From JAFEDN01 sp963832945 (lineage in GTDB: Bacteria > Pseudomonadota > Gammaproteobacteria > Coxiellales > Coxiellaceae), in assembly GCA_963832945.1 (NCBI GenBank), contig CAWHVV010000007.1, forward strand, positions 620,001-684,000: a stretch of DNA of 64,000 nucleotides. The letters run 5' to 3'. This document shows, in pieces, positions 17,050-27,168 of the stretch. Position numbers and translations under genes: made by a program. The notes beneath the pieces were generated by a model. It was not told the origin of the DNA and did no database searches. It was given only the letters and a program-made list of their open reading frames with translations. Within the stretch, counting starts at the first letter, position 1; the number at the start of each line of letters is the position of its first letter.

Positions 17050-18261
17050 ATGCAATACCATTTTTCTAAACGCGTTTCTATCATTAAGCCATCGGCGACG
17101 GTGGCGATAAATACCCTGGCCAATGAACTTAGGAGCCAGGGACGCAAAATTATTAATTTAAGCGTCGGAGAACCTGATTTTGACACGCCTGATTTTATTA
17201 AAAAAGCCGCCATTGAAGCCATCCAGCAAGGCTTCACTAAATACACGGCTACCGAAGGGATTCCGGAACTGCGGGAAGCGATCGTTGCTAAATTAAAAAA
17301 AGATAATCAGCTCGAATATACGCCCCAGCAAATTTTAGTTTCAGCGGGCGTTAAACAATCTTTACATAATCTTACTCAATCCATGCTGGATGATGGCGAT
17401 GAAGTGATCGTCCCCGCGCCTTATTGGGTGACTTACCCTGAGCTGGTTAAATTAGCGGGGGCCACCCCAGTGATTATCACCGCTGATGTGCATCAACATT
17501 TTAAAATTACTCCGCAACAATTAGAAAAAGCAATTACCTCCCGCACCCGCCTACTGCTGTTAAACAGCCCTTCCAATCCTTCGGGAATGGCTTATACGGC
17601 AGAAGAATTGCGTAAACTGGCCGATGTGTTAGACAAACATCCTCAGGTTCTCATCGCCAGTGATGACATGTATGAATATATTTTGTGGAGCATGGATAAA
17701 TTCGTGAATATATTGAATGTAGCTCCGGAATTAAAGGATCGCACCATCGTGCTAAACGGTGTTTCCAAAGGGCATGCGATGACCGGATGGCGCATTGGCT
17801 TCGCTGCCGGACCTCAGGAAATTATTCAGAATATGAAAAAAATGCAATCGCAAAGCACCACTTCCTGCGTTTCCATCTCGCAAAAAGCATCGGTAGCCGC
17901 CCTTAAATGTGATCGCAGCCAGTTACAATTTATGTTTGACGCTTATCGGGAACGTCATAATTTCGTGTATGCCGCACTAAAAGAAATGCCCGGTGTAGAA
18001 TGTTGCCCCGCTGATGGCACTTTTTATTCCTTCCCGAACGTTACCCGGGTGATTCAAAATCTGGGTCTGGCTTCGGACGTTGAGTTGGCCAAAGTATTAC
18101 TGGATAAAGGCAATCTCGCCATTGTCCCCGGCGCGGAATTCGGGTTACCTGGTTACATCCGGATTTCATATGCCAGTAGTTTAGAAACTCTTCGCGAGGC
18201 GATGGTGCAAATGGCCCGGATTTTCTCCGGTTCAGCTCTTGATCTCAAGCAGGAAATTTGA
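17050..18261 (+). CDS. aspC: Class I aspartate aminotransferase
   Basis: 403-residue PLP enzyme transferring the amino group between aspartate and 2-oxoglutarate. The start at 17050 is supported by AAAGGAAATTTT just upstream; the in-frame ATG at 16954 lies inside the cytochrome gene. Visible features: SVGEPDFDTPDFIKKAA near the N-terminus, SPSNPSGMAY substrate-site block, and VSKGHAMTGWRIGF with the PLP-binding Lys240. RISYASS near the C-terminus holds the carboxylate-binding Arg. It belongs to the subgroup often annotated aspC/aatA, and could also be active on prephenate or other dicarboxylates. Confidence 0.92.
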   Translation: MQYHFSKRVSIIKPSATVAINTLANELRSQGRKIINLSVGEPDFDTPDFIKKAAIEAIQQGFTKYTATEGIPELREAIVAKLKKDNQLEYTPQQILVSAGVKQSLHNLTQSMLDDGDEVIVPAPYWVTYPELVKLAGATPVIITADVHQHFKITPQQLEKAITSRTRLLLLNSPSNPSGMAYTAEELRKLADVLDKHPQVLIASDDMYEYILWSMDKFVNILNVAPELKDRTIVLNGVSKGHAMTGWRIGFAAGPQEIIQNMKKMQSQSTTSCVSISQKASVAALKCDRSQLQFMFDAYRERHNFVYAALKEMPGVECCPADGTFYSFPNVTRVIQNLGLASDVELAKVLLDKGNLAIVPGAEFGLPGYIRISYASSLETLREAMVQMARIFSGSALDLKQEI

Positions 18262-18426
18262 TAGGTTATTTCATACGCCGATTTGAGCATCAGCTTGCAG
18301 GCGTTAAATAAATGTGGCTAAAGCGAGAGATTATTGATATGCAATTCCATCTACAAAAATATCGAACCTGTCGATTAAATTTCCATCCCCTTAAAATTTA
18401 TCATTTCCTGCAAATTCTCATGCGCA

Positions 18427-18468
18427 GCCTGCTTTATTAAGTTTAAGTAATTACTTTATAAAGCAGGC
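18427..18468. terminator. Hairpin between aspC and the metE remnant
   Basis: Inverted repeat GCCTGCTTTAT/ATAAAGCAGGC (11-bp arms, ~20-bp loop). It could be a terminator for aspC or a leftover regulatory structure of metE; no clear T-run follows. The rest of 18262-18540 shows no gene or RNA that I can support. Confidence 0.4.
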
Positions 18469-18540
18469 GTGGTATTTAATTACTGACAGATTAGATAGCA
18501 AGTTTTTAAATCATATTTCAATTAAAACCGGGAGATTTCC

Positions 18541-20851
18541 ATGACAAACTCACATATTTTAGGCTTTCCGAGTATCGGCGCTAACCGTCAGATGAAAAAA
18601 GCGGTTGAAGCTTACTGGCGGGAAGAAATTACAGAAGCGGATTTAGAGAAAACAGGCCGGGAAATTCAGCAAGAAGGCTGGCAATATCAGGCGGCGGCCG
18701 GGCTGGATTACGTCACTGTCGGAGAATTTTCCTGGTATGACCATTATCTGTTGGATACCAGCGCTTTGTTAGGGGTTGTCCCCAGGCGCTTTAATCATAA
18801 CGAGGGTAACGTTGATCTCAATACGATTTTCTGCATGGCGCGCGGCAAAGCTCCTAAAGTGAAAGACGCAGCCGCCTGCGAGATGACCAAATGGTTCAAC
18901 ACCAACTACCATTATATTGTTCCGGAATTCATAAAAGATCAGAATTTCAGGGTTTCAACCGAATATTTATTCAACGCCGTGGATCAGGCGAAAAATTTGG
19001 GGTACAACGTAAAACCTGTTTTGCTCGGACCATTAAGCTTTTTATGGTTGGGAAAAGCTAAAGAAAGAATTTTAATAAATTACATTTACTGAAAAAATTG
19101 GTTCCGGTTTACCAACAAATTATTGATCGATTAAAAGCTAAAAATATTGAATGGGTGCAAATAGACGAACCTATTCTGGTACTGGATTTACCAGAGGAAT
19201 GGAGAGATGCGTTTACGCAAAGTTTACCAAACACTTAATTTTGGCCAAACGCAATGCCTGCTCACGACTTATTTCGGAGATTCAGAGGAAAATTTTGCCT
19301 GCATTGCAGACACTAACGTCGCCAGGTATACACCTTGATTTTTCTAAAAATCCGGAAAAATTATTGAACGTGGCTAAAAAATTCCCTCAGGACAAAATTC
19401 TTTCCGCCGGAGTCATCAATGGGCAGAAATATCTGGAAAGCAGATTTGAGTAAAACTTTTAGAAAAATTCTGCAAAGCGCTAAAGAAATTTTAGGTGACC
19501 GGCTTTGGGTTGCCAGCAGTTGTTCCCTACTTCATGTTCCGGTTAATTTAGAGCGTGAAAAAGCGAGAATTAAAGAACTGGTTATCTTTTGCCAAAGAAA
19601 AAATAGCAGAAACTGCTTTGCTGGGAAAATATTAAATGCGAGTGAAGCCGATTTTTCCCATGAATCAACGGAAAATAGAGCGGCGCTGGAATCTCACAGG
19701 ACGTCACAAAAGTTAATAATCCCGCAGTCAAGGATCGTGTTGCTCAATTGACACCTGAATTTGCAGTTCGCAAAAATCGATATGAACAACGTGCAATCGC
19801 TCAAAGAAAGAAATTAAATTTACCGATTTTCCCGACGACAACTATTGGTTCTTTTCCGCAAACAAAGGAAATACGTTCCATCAGGCAGGATTTCAAATCT
19901 GGAAAAATTAGCGAAGAACTTTATGTGCAAAAAATCCGGAAAGAAATTGCCGAAGTCATCAAAAAACAGGAAGAGCTGGACATAGACGTTCTGGTACATG
20001 GTGAATCTGAACGTAATGACATGGTGGAATATTTCGGTGAATTGCTTAGACGGTTTTGCCTTTACCAAAAATGGCTGGGTACAAAGTTATGGTTCCCGCT
20101 GCGTAAAACCGCCTATTATTTATGGCGATGTATCCAGACCGGAACCCATGACGGTTAACTGGATTCAGTACGCACAACAGCTGACGAAACGTCCGGTGAA
20201 AGGAATGTTAACGGGACCGGTCACTATTCTGGCATGGTCATTTGTGCGCGATGATCAGCCTCTTTCAGCCACCGCCTTGCAGATTGCCTTGGCCCTTCGC
20301 GATGAAGTGACTGATTTGGAGAAAGCCGGGTATTGGAGTCATTCAAATTGACGAGCCTGCATTTCGTGAAGCGTTGCCCTTGCGAAAAAAAGATTGGCGG
20401 GAATATTTAAAGTGGGCTGAAAACTTGTTTTCGTGTCGCTTCCAGTGCGAGTGCAAGATAAAACGCAAATCCACACTCACATGTGCTATTCGGAATTTAA
20501 CGATATTATCGACGCCATTGCGGATTTAGACGCCGACGTCATTACTCATGGAAAATTCGCGTTCCGATATGGAGCTATTTAAAAGCGTTTGAGAATTTTT
20601 CTTATCCGAATGAAATAGGCCCTGGCGTTTATGATATTCATTCACCACGCATTCCCACCGTTTTGGACATAGAAACACAGCTTGAAAATGCCACGCGCTT
20701 TGTGCCGGTTTCACGGTTATGGGTGAACCCTGATTGCGGTTTAAAGACCCGCAGTTGGCCGGAGGTCGATCAGGCCTTAACTAACATGGTACGAGCTGCA
20801 AAATCCTACCGGAAAAAAAAGGCCGAAGTGAGTGCCGAGAATCTGGTATGA
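18541..20851 (+). pseudogene. metE: Decayed cobalamin-independent methionine synthase
   Basis: The full-length gene can be traced but is broken into at least six frames. The N-terminal domain is intact from 18541 (ILGFPSIGANRQMKKAVEAY, VTVGEFSWYDHYL) to about 19065 (KPVLLGPLSFLWLGKAKE). Fragments follow around 19095-19750. The catalytic domain is seen at 19748-20060 (IFPTTTIGSFPQTKEIRSIR, VLVHGESERNDMVEYFGE), then GFAFTKNGWVQSYGSR and RPVKGMLTGPVTILAWSF in the next frame, and the end (LWVNPDCGLKTRSWPE) near 20715-20760. MetE makes methionine from homocysteine and 5-methyl-THF-triglutamate with zinc. Many small indels show long decay rather than one error. Its TGA overlaps the metF ATG by 4 bp. 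Confidence 0.93.
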
Positions 20852-21693
20852 ATTTGAATAAAAGAATCCCGGTGAGTTTTGAAATGTTTCCGCCCAAAAA
20901 TGTGGGCGGCTTTCAAAAACTGGAGCGCACCTGTCAAAAATTACAGGAAATGGGTCCGGAATTTTTTTCGGTCACATTTGGCGCGGCGGGATCTTCACAG
21001 GAAAAAACTCTGGTTGCAGTGCAAAAATTGATAAAAAATAAATTATCGACAGTGCCGCATATTTCCTGTGTGGGAATGACGTCACAAAGACTGGAAAAAA
21101 TACTGAAAGAATACCGGGAACTCGGAGTTAACCGTCTGATTGTCGTCCGTGGTGATGCCGCCGCCGATTTGCCGATGAGTGCTGATTTTCCCTACGCTGC
21201 CGAATTAATCGAATTTATTCGTAAAATCACCGGAGATTATTTTCATATTATTGCCGCTGCTTATCCTGAATTTCACCCCCAGGCGGCCAATAGCGATGCG
21301 GACCTGCTCAACTTTAAGAGAAAAATCGAGGCTGGTGCTAACACTGCGATCACCCAATTTTTTTTCTGTAGCGACGCTTATTTCCGTTTTATAGAATGTT
21401 GTGAAAAATTAAACATTAATATTCCGATTATTCCAGGAATTTTGCCGATCTATGATTATGCAAAACTTCTGAATATTTCCGGCGCCTGTGGTGCGGATAT
21501 CCCGCTCTGGTTACGCAAGCGGCTGGAAAGATTTTCGAACGACCCCCCTTCGCTGGTTGAACTCGGGATTGAAATTGTCACCAAACTTTGCGAATCATTG
21601 ACCACCGGCGGCGCTAAAGCGCTGCATTTTTACACTCTCAATCAGGCCGATACTGTCTCCAAAATATGCTTAAATTTGGAAATAAGCTCTTAG
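20848..21693 (+). CDS. metF: 5,10-methylenetetrahydrofolate reductase
   Basis: 281-residue FAD-dependent TIM-barrel enzyme that makes 5-methyl-THF, the methyl donor for methionine synthesis. The N-terminal VSFEMFPPKN carries the catalytic Glu. RLIVVRGDAAAD is the FAD/NADH-binding region, and ANTAITQFFFCSDAYFRF with IPGILPI follows. Length is close to the E. coli enzyme and the frame is intact, unlike metE with which it overlaps (ATGA). A cobalamin-dependent synthase elsewhere, or folate recycling, could explain why it is kept. Confidence 0.92.
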   Translation: MNLNKRIPVSFEMFPPKNVGGFQKLERTCQKLQEMGPEFFSVTFGAAGSSQEKTLVAVQKLIKNKLSTVPHISCVGMTSQRLEKILKEYRELGVNRLIVVRGDAAADLPMSADFPYAAELIEFIRKITGDYFHIIAAAYPEFHPQAANSDADLLNFKRKIEAGANTAITQFFFCSDAYFRFIECCEKLNINIPIIPGILPIYDYAKLLNISGACGADIPLWLRKRLERFSNDPPSLVELGIEIVTKLCESLTTGGAKALHFYTLNQADTVSKICLNLEISS

Positions 21694-21948
21694 GATATCT
21701 TCCCGGAAAAATCCAGGCCATTTCGCGACCCGCTTCCCGAGTAAAAAGCCAGCTCCCAGACAGCGCCGACCATTTCAGTTCTGGATTATTTTTCAAATAT
21801 TTTCAACCACTTAACCTAATAAGACAGTATATCAACCTCTTCCGCGGAACTTGCCTATATTCATTCTCCGACTTCAGACCCTTTGCTTAAAAATATCTAT
21901 TGACCTGTCCCTTCCAGATGATTAATATATCTTCCCTAGCCAACCGTT

Positions 21949-22028
<80 letters not shown>

Positions 22029-22082
22029 GATTTTAAAATCAGAGACTTGTATAAAAACCCCAAATGTAAATAAAAATATCAG

Positions 22083-22099
22083 GTGTAATTTGGGTGTAA
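22083..22099. repeat. GTGTAA-type paired box beside att site
   Basis: Two GTGTAA boxes in GTGTAATTTGGGTGTAA lie ~55 bp after the att core. Near copies lie at 28914-28930 and 34394-34411, each next to another att fragment. They may be arm-type integrase-binding sites (inference). Confidence 0.5.
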
Positions 22100-22233
22100 T
22101 CATGTCAGGAATCCAATCTTAGGGCAAATGTGCCAATTTTTTTTCAGGTTCTTAAAATCCAAAAGTTAATCCCCATTTACGAAGGAGTACCAAAGGTACA
22201 TCCTTAATTTTATTTTAATCTATTGGAGCATAT

Positions 22234-22860
22234 ATGAAGAATATTAAAAGTCTAAATCCACTGGATAAATGGCTTCCAGTTCATAAAGTCAATCAAATCA
22301 TTATTAGAGTAATAATCCCCATACCTATCTCTCTTACCGGCATAGGCTACCTAGGAACGAAAATATTAGCAGCCCCTTCTATTTTAAGTAATAATAATAT
22401 AAGCATTCATTCGGATAACGCTAATAACAATTTGAAAGATAGCAACAATATAGAACAAATTCCTAAATCCACTCAATATTTAAACAAAACATTACCGCCT
22501 GTAACAAAAACTACAGATGATCATACAACGATAATTAGCTCAACTAATCAGTCCGGAGGAATTACAGCGCAAACAGTTAATGTAACCCAACAAGCTCAAC
22601 AACGACATTTAAATCAATTTGTCGAGCAAGATTTGATTTCTAAAGTTCCTAAAGCTTCCAATGTTCAAGTTAAAGCCGTTTGGGGGGATCAAGAAGCATT
22701 TGCTTTGGCAGAGGAAGTATCTCAATTTTTAAAAAATAATCAATATAACACAGAAGGTCCAATCCTAGCCCAGTTTAACAAACCAGTTATGGGGCAATTT
22801 ATACAACAAACTTCTCCTAATAATTATGAAATTATTATTGGAAGTAATCAGCACCAATAA
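22234..22860 (+). CDS. Hypothetical protein with one N-terminal membrane helix
   Basis: 208 residues; I do not recognise a named family. An N-terminal hydrophobic helix (IIIRVIIPIPISLTGIGYLG, residues ~22-45) is followed by an Asn/Thr-rich low-complexity linker. A STNQSGGITAQTVNVTQQ motif resembles sequences seen in other accessory-region proteins. The C-terminal ~80 residues (WGDQEAFALAEEVSQFLKNN ... EIIIGSNQ) look like a small folded alpha/beta domain. It is the first gene of the tRNA-Asn island. It ends with TAA and the same frame stays open for ~40 codons after it (to 22982), which may be chance. Confidence 0.7.
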   Translation: MKNIKSLNPLDKWLPVHKVNQIIIRVIIPIPISLTGIGYLGTKILAAPSILSNNNISIHSDNANNNLKDSNNIEQIPKSTQYLNKTLPPVTKTTDDHTTIISSTNQSGGITAQTVNVTQQAQQRHLNQFVEQDLISKVPKASNVQVKAVWGDQEAFALAEEVSQFLKNNQYNTEGPILAQFNKPVMGQFIQQTSPNNYEIIIGSNQHQ

Positions 22861-23200
22861 AAAACCACATTTTATAAATATTATTTATTCTCGAATTTGC
22901 TTCCTTTGACGAAAGACGCTGCTGGTTTTACGTTAGTAACAAATAGCGAGGGAGAAGTCTTTCAAGGCAAGGGCTTCAATTAAAGCTGTAAGGTTTATAG
23001 AGAGTTTACAGCATTTTTTGATGCATAAATTATTTCTATATTATTTTAACCTCACATTGCAATTTGTTTGGTGCAAAAAGTAATAGACTCATAAAAAGCG
23101 TAGTCTGTTATTTTTTGTATTTTAACAAAATTTTTGAATGATTTGAGTAAAAATGCTTCCTATCATAATAAATGTAATTCGTAAGTAATCCCAGTGGCTT
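22861..23200. other. 340-bp gene-free stretch in island 1
   Basis: AT-rich. The only coding-like trace is a short in-frame extension of the preceding gene ending near 22982 (AAGFTLVTNSEGEVFQG), which could be the broken end of a longer protein. No RNA gene or repeat is seen. Confidence 0.5.
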
Positions 23201-24034
23201 TTAATTTATACCAATATTAACTTTTTTTGTTTTTTTCCAAGGTTCTCCAGATAATAAAGGAAAAATATTTTTTATTACCAAGTCCATTGCTTTGTTAATA
23301 TTCCATTTCGAACTATCCAATATTAATGGAGTTATATCATTTTGAAATGTTGGGTCATCAAATTTTTCTTTCATATTGCTCTCGAATTGAGCTCTAGAAA
23401 TCTTTTTATTTTCATGAGATAAATATTGATTAAATGCATAGATTATTTTATCTAGATTAACTATATTCCTTTCTAGAACTAACCAAAGATCAAATAAGTC
23501 TCTTCCTTTTTTCCTTTGATATAAAGCCCGCAATTTGGTGCCCATCAATTCTTCCAATGAGTAGGTACAAATTTGTGCTTCGCCTTTGAACCAACGGGAA
23601 TTTACAGTAAATTGACGATGCTGAAAACCATAGACTGAAAAATGTTCGGCAGTATTAATTTCTAGTTTTAACTTCATCGGAAATGTTTCATCTTCAGGTA
23701 AAAATCGATAATTCAGTGTGATTCTACCCTGCTTTTTATCCCATTTAGGTTCCCCCAACCATGGATCTAAAACCGATTTAATAGCACGGAAAGTTTCACC
23801 AATAGGTTCTGCTTTTATCTGGACAAAGTCTAAATCTTCTGAATAGCGCATTGCTGGGTTAAGAAATAATTTATGTAAGGCTGTTCCTCCACGAAATGCT
23901 AACGTGTTTGCAATTAAAGGATTTTGATAAAGTTCAACCAGAGCACGGCTGATGACCAAATCTTGTTCTACCTGTTTTAAGAGTGGCCACGGTGCGTATT
24001 GTTGCCATTCACGGATGTAATCTAAATAAATCAT
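23201..24034 (-). CDS. abiEii: AbiEii-type nucleotidyltransferase toxin
   Basis: 277 residues of the AbiEii/MenT-like nucleotidyltransferase family. The motif FRGGTALHKL supplies the conserved Gly-Gly and Thr, and RYSEDLDF provides the metal-binding acidic pair (SEDLD). KLKLEINTAEHF holds a further acidic position, and GTKLRALYQRKKGRDLFDLW is the typical C-terminal block. Toxins of this family inactivate cell components by transferring nucleotides, and with AbiEi give abortive phage infection. The start codon overlaps the stop of abiEi (ATGA), so the antitoxin is made first. Island-1 cargo. Confidence 0.9.
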   Translation of the reverse strand: MIYLDYIREWQQYAPWPLLKQVEQDLVISRALVELYQNPLIANTLAFRGGTALHKLFLNPAMRYSEDLDFVQIKAEPIGETFRAIKSVLDPWLGEPKWDKKQGRITLNYRFLPEDETFPMKLKLEINTAEHFSVYGFQHRQFTVNSRWFKGEAQICTYSLEELMGTKLRALYQRKKGRDLFDLWLVLERNIVNLDKIIYAFNQYLSHENKKISRAQFESNMKEKFDDPTFQNDITPLILDSSKWNINKAMDLVIKNIFPLLSGEPWKKTKKVNIGIN

Positions 24035-24822
24035 AAATCAGCCTCTATAGTAGTATTGAGAATTAACTTCCATTTTTTATCCCTGATAAAACCTTTCAAG
24101 GATTTCTGTGTATCTAAGGGTTTGAAGTAATAATTTCGATTTTGCAAAGACTCCTCTAATGCTGTAGCAAGTTTATTTTTCCGAAGAACACTAAATAAAT
24201 ATCCTAAGCGTTGTATCCAAGCAGTTTCTGGTACAATTTTCGTTAATTGAATTAAGGCAGCTATTTGGATTTGTTCTGACAATTCCTCTAATAAAGTAGC
24301 TACTTGATCTAATCCTCCACAGTGGTGTGGATAAGTGATTAAATCTAAGGCTGTGACTTCTGGTGTTGAGACTATAATAGGTCCACGAGGAGTTTTAAAA
24401 ATTCTGGTAGGCATTGAACTTAAATTCTTCCTTGCAATAAAAGCTATTTTTCCTCTACCGCAAGTGATAGCATCTCGATTTTTTTCAAGCATCATTTGGA
24501 ATATTTGAGGTTGTTGATGTCCAACACCGTAGTATTGGGCTGCACTTAAAAGGCCAACATAATAATGAGTTTGCCAATGCTGCATGAGTAGAACAGCAAC
24601 TTGATCGGGTGGTAAGCAGCCTGGTATTGAAAATTCTGATGGAATGATCAAATAAAATCCACGGATGGGCGAAATCACTTCTTTTTTCTGGGCGAGTCGC
24701 TCTAATGCAGTAAGTACCGATTTATGAGATTGGCCGGCACCGTATGCTTTTTCTATTTCTTGAATAGAAAAGGCATACTTTCCCATGCTCAGTTGCTTTT
24801 TGATAAAATCCTTGGCTATCAT
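24031..24822 (-). CDS. abiEi: AbiEi-type antitoxin/transcriptional regulator
   Basis: 263 residues. The N-terminal winged-helix domain (FSIQEIEKAYGAGQSHKSVL with LERLAQKKEVISPIRGFYLI) is typical of AbiEi. The central part includes YVGLLSAAQYYGVGHQQPQI and TPEVTALDLITYPHHCGGLD, and the C-terminal domain carries the antitoxin activity. The family represses its own promoter by binding inverted repeats; a candidate sits at 24829-24845. It is translationally coupled to abiEii downstream. Confidence 0.9.
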   Translation of the reverse strand: MIAKDFIKKQLSMGKYAFSIQEIEKAYGAGQSHKSVLTALERLAQKKEVISPIRGFYLIIPSEFSIPGCLPPDQVAVLLMQHWQTHYYVGLLSAAQYYGVGHQQPQIFQMMLEKNRDAITCGRGKIAFIARKNLSSMPTRIFKTPRGPIIVSTPEVTALDLITYPHHCGGLDQVATLLEELSEQIQIAALIQLTKIVPETAWIQRLGYLFSVLRKNKLATALEESLQNRNYYFKPLDTQKSLKGFIRDKKWKLILNTTIEADL

Positions 24823-24828
24823 GCTAAT

Positions 24829-24845
24829 AGTTTAAACCGTAAACT
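24829..24845. promoter_or_regulatory. Candidate AbiEi operator
   Basis: AGTTTA-AACCG-TAAACT, a 6-bp-arm inverted repeat, begins 7 bp upstream of the abiEi start. AbiEi proteins autoregulate through inverted repeats, so position and symmetry fit; binding is inferred. Confidence 0.45.
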
Positions 24846-25051
24846 TACCAATTTCTACAAAAAATGAGGAAAAAACAAAGCTTTCGGTTTTTCATAAAAT
24901 TTCTGATTTAAAAACAAGGCATTAATTGATGTTGTAACCACTTCGTTCTCGGAAGTAATAAGCTAACTATACAATAATTTAAAAATTCTAGGTCTCACAA
25001 GAGGTGTCAAAGTCGATAAAAAAATATAAAAACGATATTAAAATAAAAAGC

Positions 25052-25447
25052 TTATACTTCTGCGGTGGCGCTTATTTCTATTAATGCATCATAATGCAGT
25101 AGGCTACCACAGGGAATAACAATCCGTGCTGGTTTATGCGCACCCATAGCCTTTTGATAAATGTTATCAATATCCTTCCAAAGATTAATATCTGCAATGA
25201 ATATTTGTACGTGGACAAGATGGTGAAGATCAGAGCCGGAAGCCTTTAAAATAGCTCGAAGGTTATTAAAAATTTGTTCTGTTTGAGCTACGATCCCTTC
25301 AGGTATCGATTTGCCTTGGTTAGGAATCAAAGGCAAAATCCCAGAAACAAATACTAAACCATTAGAGATTACTGCTTGTGAGTAATGCCCGCTAGGAAGA
25401 GGAGCGTCTCTTGTTTCGATTAAATTCACGATGAGCTCCTCACACAA
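25052..25447 (-). CDS. ridA: RidA-family reactive enamine/imine deaminase
   Basis: 131 residues of the YjgF/YER057c/UK114 family, forming trimers in the cytosol. They hydrolyse the reactive 2-aminoacrylate-type intermediates released by PLP dehydratases. Visible: LPSGHYSQAVISNGLVFVSG, FNNLRAILKASGSDLHHLVH and the conserved Arg in KPARIVIPCGSL. The start overlaps the end of the dehydratase gene by 22 bp, so enzyme and clean-up enzyme are translationally linked. It is last in the operon that begins with the regulator at 28814. Confidence 0.9.
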   Translation of the reverse strand: MCEELIVNLIETRDAPLPSGHYSQAVISNGLVFVSGILPLIPNQGKSIPEGIVAQTEQIFNNLRAILKASGSDLHHLVHVQIFIADINLWKDIDNIYQKAMGAHKPARIVIPCGSLLHYDALIEISATAEV

Positions 25448-26403
25448 TCACAAAATTTATTCATATCTACATTTCCACCACTGAGGATCACACCTACTCG
25501 TGCACCTTGCACGTCTACGATTTTGTTAAAAATAGCAGCTGCACCAAGACATCCCGTAGGTTCAACTATCATTTTCATTCTCTCCGCAAAAAAACGCATT
25601 TGTTCACGAAGTTGATTGTCACTAACTGTAACAATATCTTTGACATATTGAATCAGAATCGGTAAAACGAATTTACCCACAAATTGAGTTTGTGCGCCGT
25701 CAGCAATCGTATTAGGCACTGCAATCTTGACAATTTTTTTACTCCTTAAAGACTGCTGAGCATCATTGCCGGCTTCTGGTTCTACACCGATCACCTTACA
25801 GTGAGGAGATAAATGCGCTGCAGAAATGGCTGAACCTGAAATGAGTCCACCTCCACCCACAGGGACAAACAGATAATCCAACGTCCCTACTTCTTCAAAA
25901 AGTTCTTTAGCTGCAGTGCCTTGACCTGCAATGATATCCGGATGGTCATAAGGTGGAATCAATGCTAATCCATATTGATTCACTAAATTTGCTGCAATTT
26001 CTTCTCGGCTGGCGTTATTTCTGTCATAAAGCACCATGTTTGCTCCATATCCTCGTGTCGCCGCTAATTTTACCGAAGGAGCATCCGTAGGCATTACAAT
26101 GGTTGCAGGGACATTGAGAAGACGCGCAGCTAATGCAACCGCTTGGGCGTGATTACCTGATGAAAAAGCAACAATCCCTTTTTGCTTCTGTGTTTCGCTT
26201 AATTGGCTAATCGCATTGTATGCGCCACGAAATTTAAACGCTCCGATTCGCTGGAAATTTTCACATTTAAAAAATATCTGTGCTCCAGTTTTTTCATTCG
26301 CTTGAGATGATATGAAAACTGGAGTACGGTGGGCAAAACCTTTTAATCTTGAAGACGCATTCAAGATATCGTCATAAATAACAGGTAGATTAGTTTCTTT
26401 CAT
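25426..26403 (-). CDS. Threonine/serine dehydratase (serine racemase-like)
   Basis: 325-residue fold-type II PLP enzyme. The PLP Lys57 is in GAFKFRGAYNA, the substrate loop is SSGNHAQAVALAA, and the phosphate-binding glycine loop is VPVGGGGLISGSA. There is no C-terminal regulatory ACT domain, so it is of the short catabolic/racemase type. It converts threonine to 2-oxobutyrate or serine to pyruvate via an enamine, which the adjacent RidA would hydrolyse; serine or aspartate racemisation is also possible. Confidence 0.88.
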   Translation of the reverse strand: MKETNLPVIYDDILNASSRLKGFAHRTPVFISSQANEKTGAQIFFKCENFQRIGAFKFRGAYNAISQLSETQKQKGIVAFSSGNHAQAVALAARLLNVPATIVMPTDAPSVKLAATRGYGANMVLYDRNNASREEIAANLVNQYGLALIPPYDHPDIIAGQGTAAKELFEEVGTLDYLFVPVGGGGLISGSAISAAHLSPHCKVIGVEPEAGNDAQQSLRSKKIVKIAVPNTIADGAQTQFVGKFVLPILIQYVKDIVTVSDNQLREQMRFFAERMKMIVEPTGCLGAAAIFNKIVDVQGARVGVILSGGNVDMNKFCDCVRSSS

Positions 26404-26421
26404 GGGTAACCTCTTATTTTC

Positions 26422-27143
26422 TTAATCCAAACGCCGGCCAATACTGCCGCCTCCATCAACATACAGAGTTTGGCCGGTAATAAAACTGGCGTTGTCTGAT
26501 AATAAAAATTCTACCGCAGCCGCGATTTCATCTGGCTTACCTACGCGACCCATAGGAATGCTTTCCAAAGTTTTGCGTTCAGCCTCACTACCAACCGGGC
26601 GCTTTTGACGAAATAATTCAGTTTCTGTCGGGCCTGGGGCAACAGCATTCACTGTAATACCTGTTTTTGCTAACTCTAATGCCCAGGTGCGGGTTAAATT
26701 ACCTAAGGCGGCTTTTGCTGCGCCATAACTGCTTGCATTCACTATCCCTAATACCGCACGACTGGTGATATTGATAATTCTACCCCAATGGTTTTCTGTC
26801 ATCTTAGGTGTAAAGATTTGTACAGCTTGTAACGCCGGGCGACAATTCAAATCCAGCACCGTTTGAAAATCAGAGAGAATTGTATTTCATTAAGCGGTTG
26901 CCGCATTGCTATTCCCACATTATTGACAATACCACTGATAGTATAATTTTGATTAATGCTCTGAAAGCCTTGTTGTGTAGCGATTGGATCACTCAAATCG
27001 ATCGGATAAAATATGCCCGGAAATTCCGGTTGACTGTTTTGTCTGGCAACTCCGATGATTTGATGTCCCAAAGCGATTAAACGTTGAGTAATTGCCAAAC
27101 CTATGCCTTTGGTTGCCCCAGTGACTAAGAAAAATTTGCTCAT
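26422..27143 (-). pseudogene. SDR-family 3-oxoacyl-ACP reductase-like gene, frameshifted
   Basis: The N-terminal half starts at 27143 (MSKFFLVTGATKGIGLAI) behind a good ribosome binding site (TGAGGAAAATCGT). It carries the NAD(P) Gly motif and the NNVG strand. The C-terminal half, in another frame, has the catalytic Ser in NITSRAVLG, YGAAKAAL with the YxxxK pair, and the end ITGQTLYVDGGGS. The shift is near 26876, between NEIQFS and the DFQTVLDLNCR block. One indel restores a normal ~240-residue SDR, so this is a recent mutation or a sequencing error. It sits mid-operon between the peptidase and the dehydratase. Confidence 0.85.
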
Positions 27144-27168
27144 ACGATTTTCCTCAAATAATATTGAA

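Noticed and set aside
22861..22982. In-frame extension of the island-1 hypothetical gene after its TAA
   Set aside because: Only ~40 codons, half of them AT-rich filler; the last part looks protein-like but is too short to call a gene.
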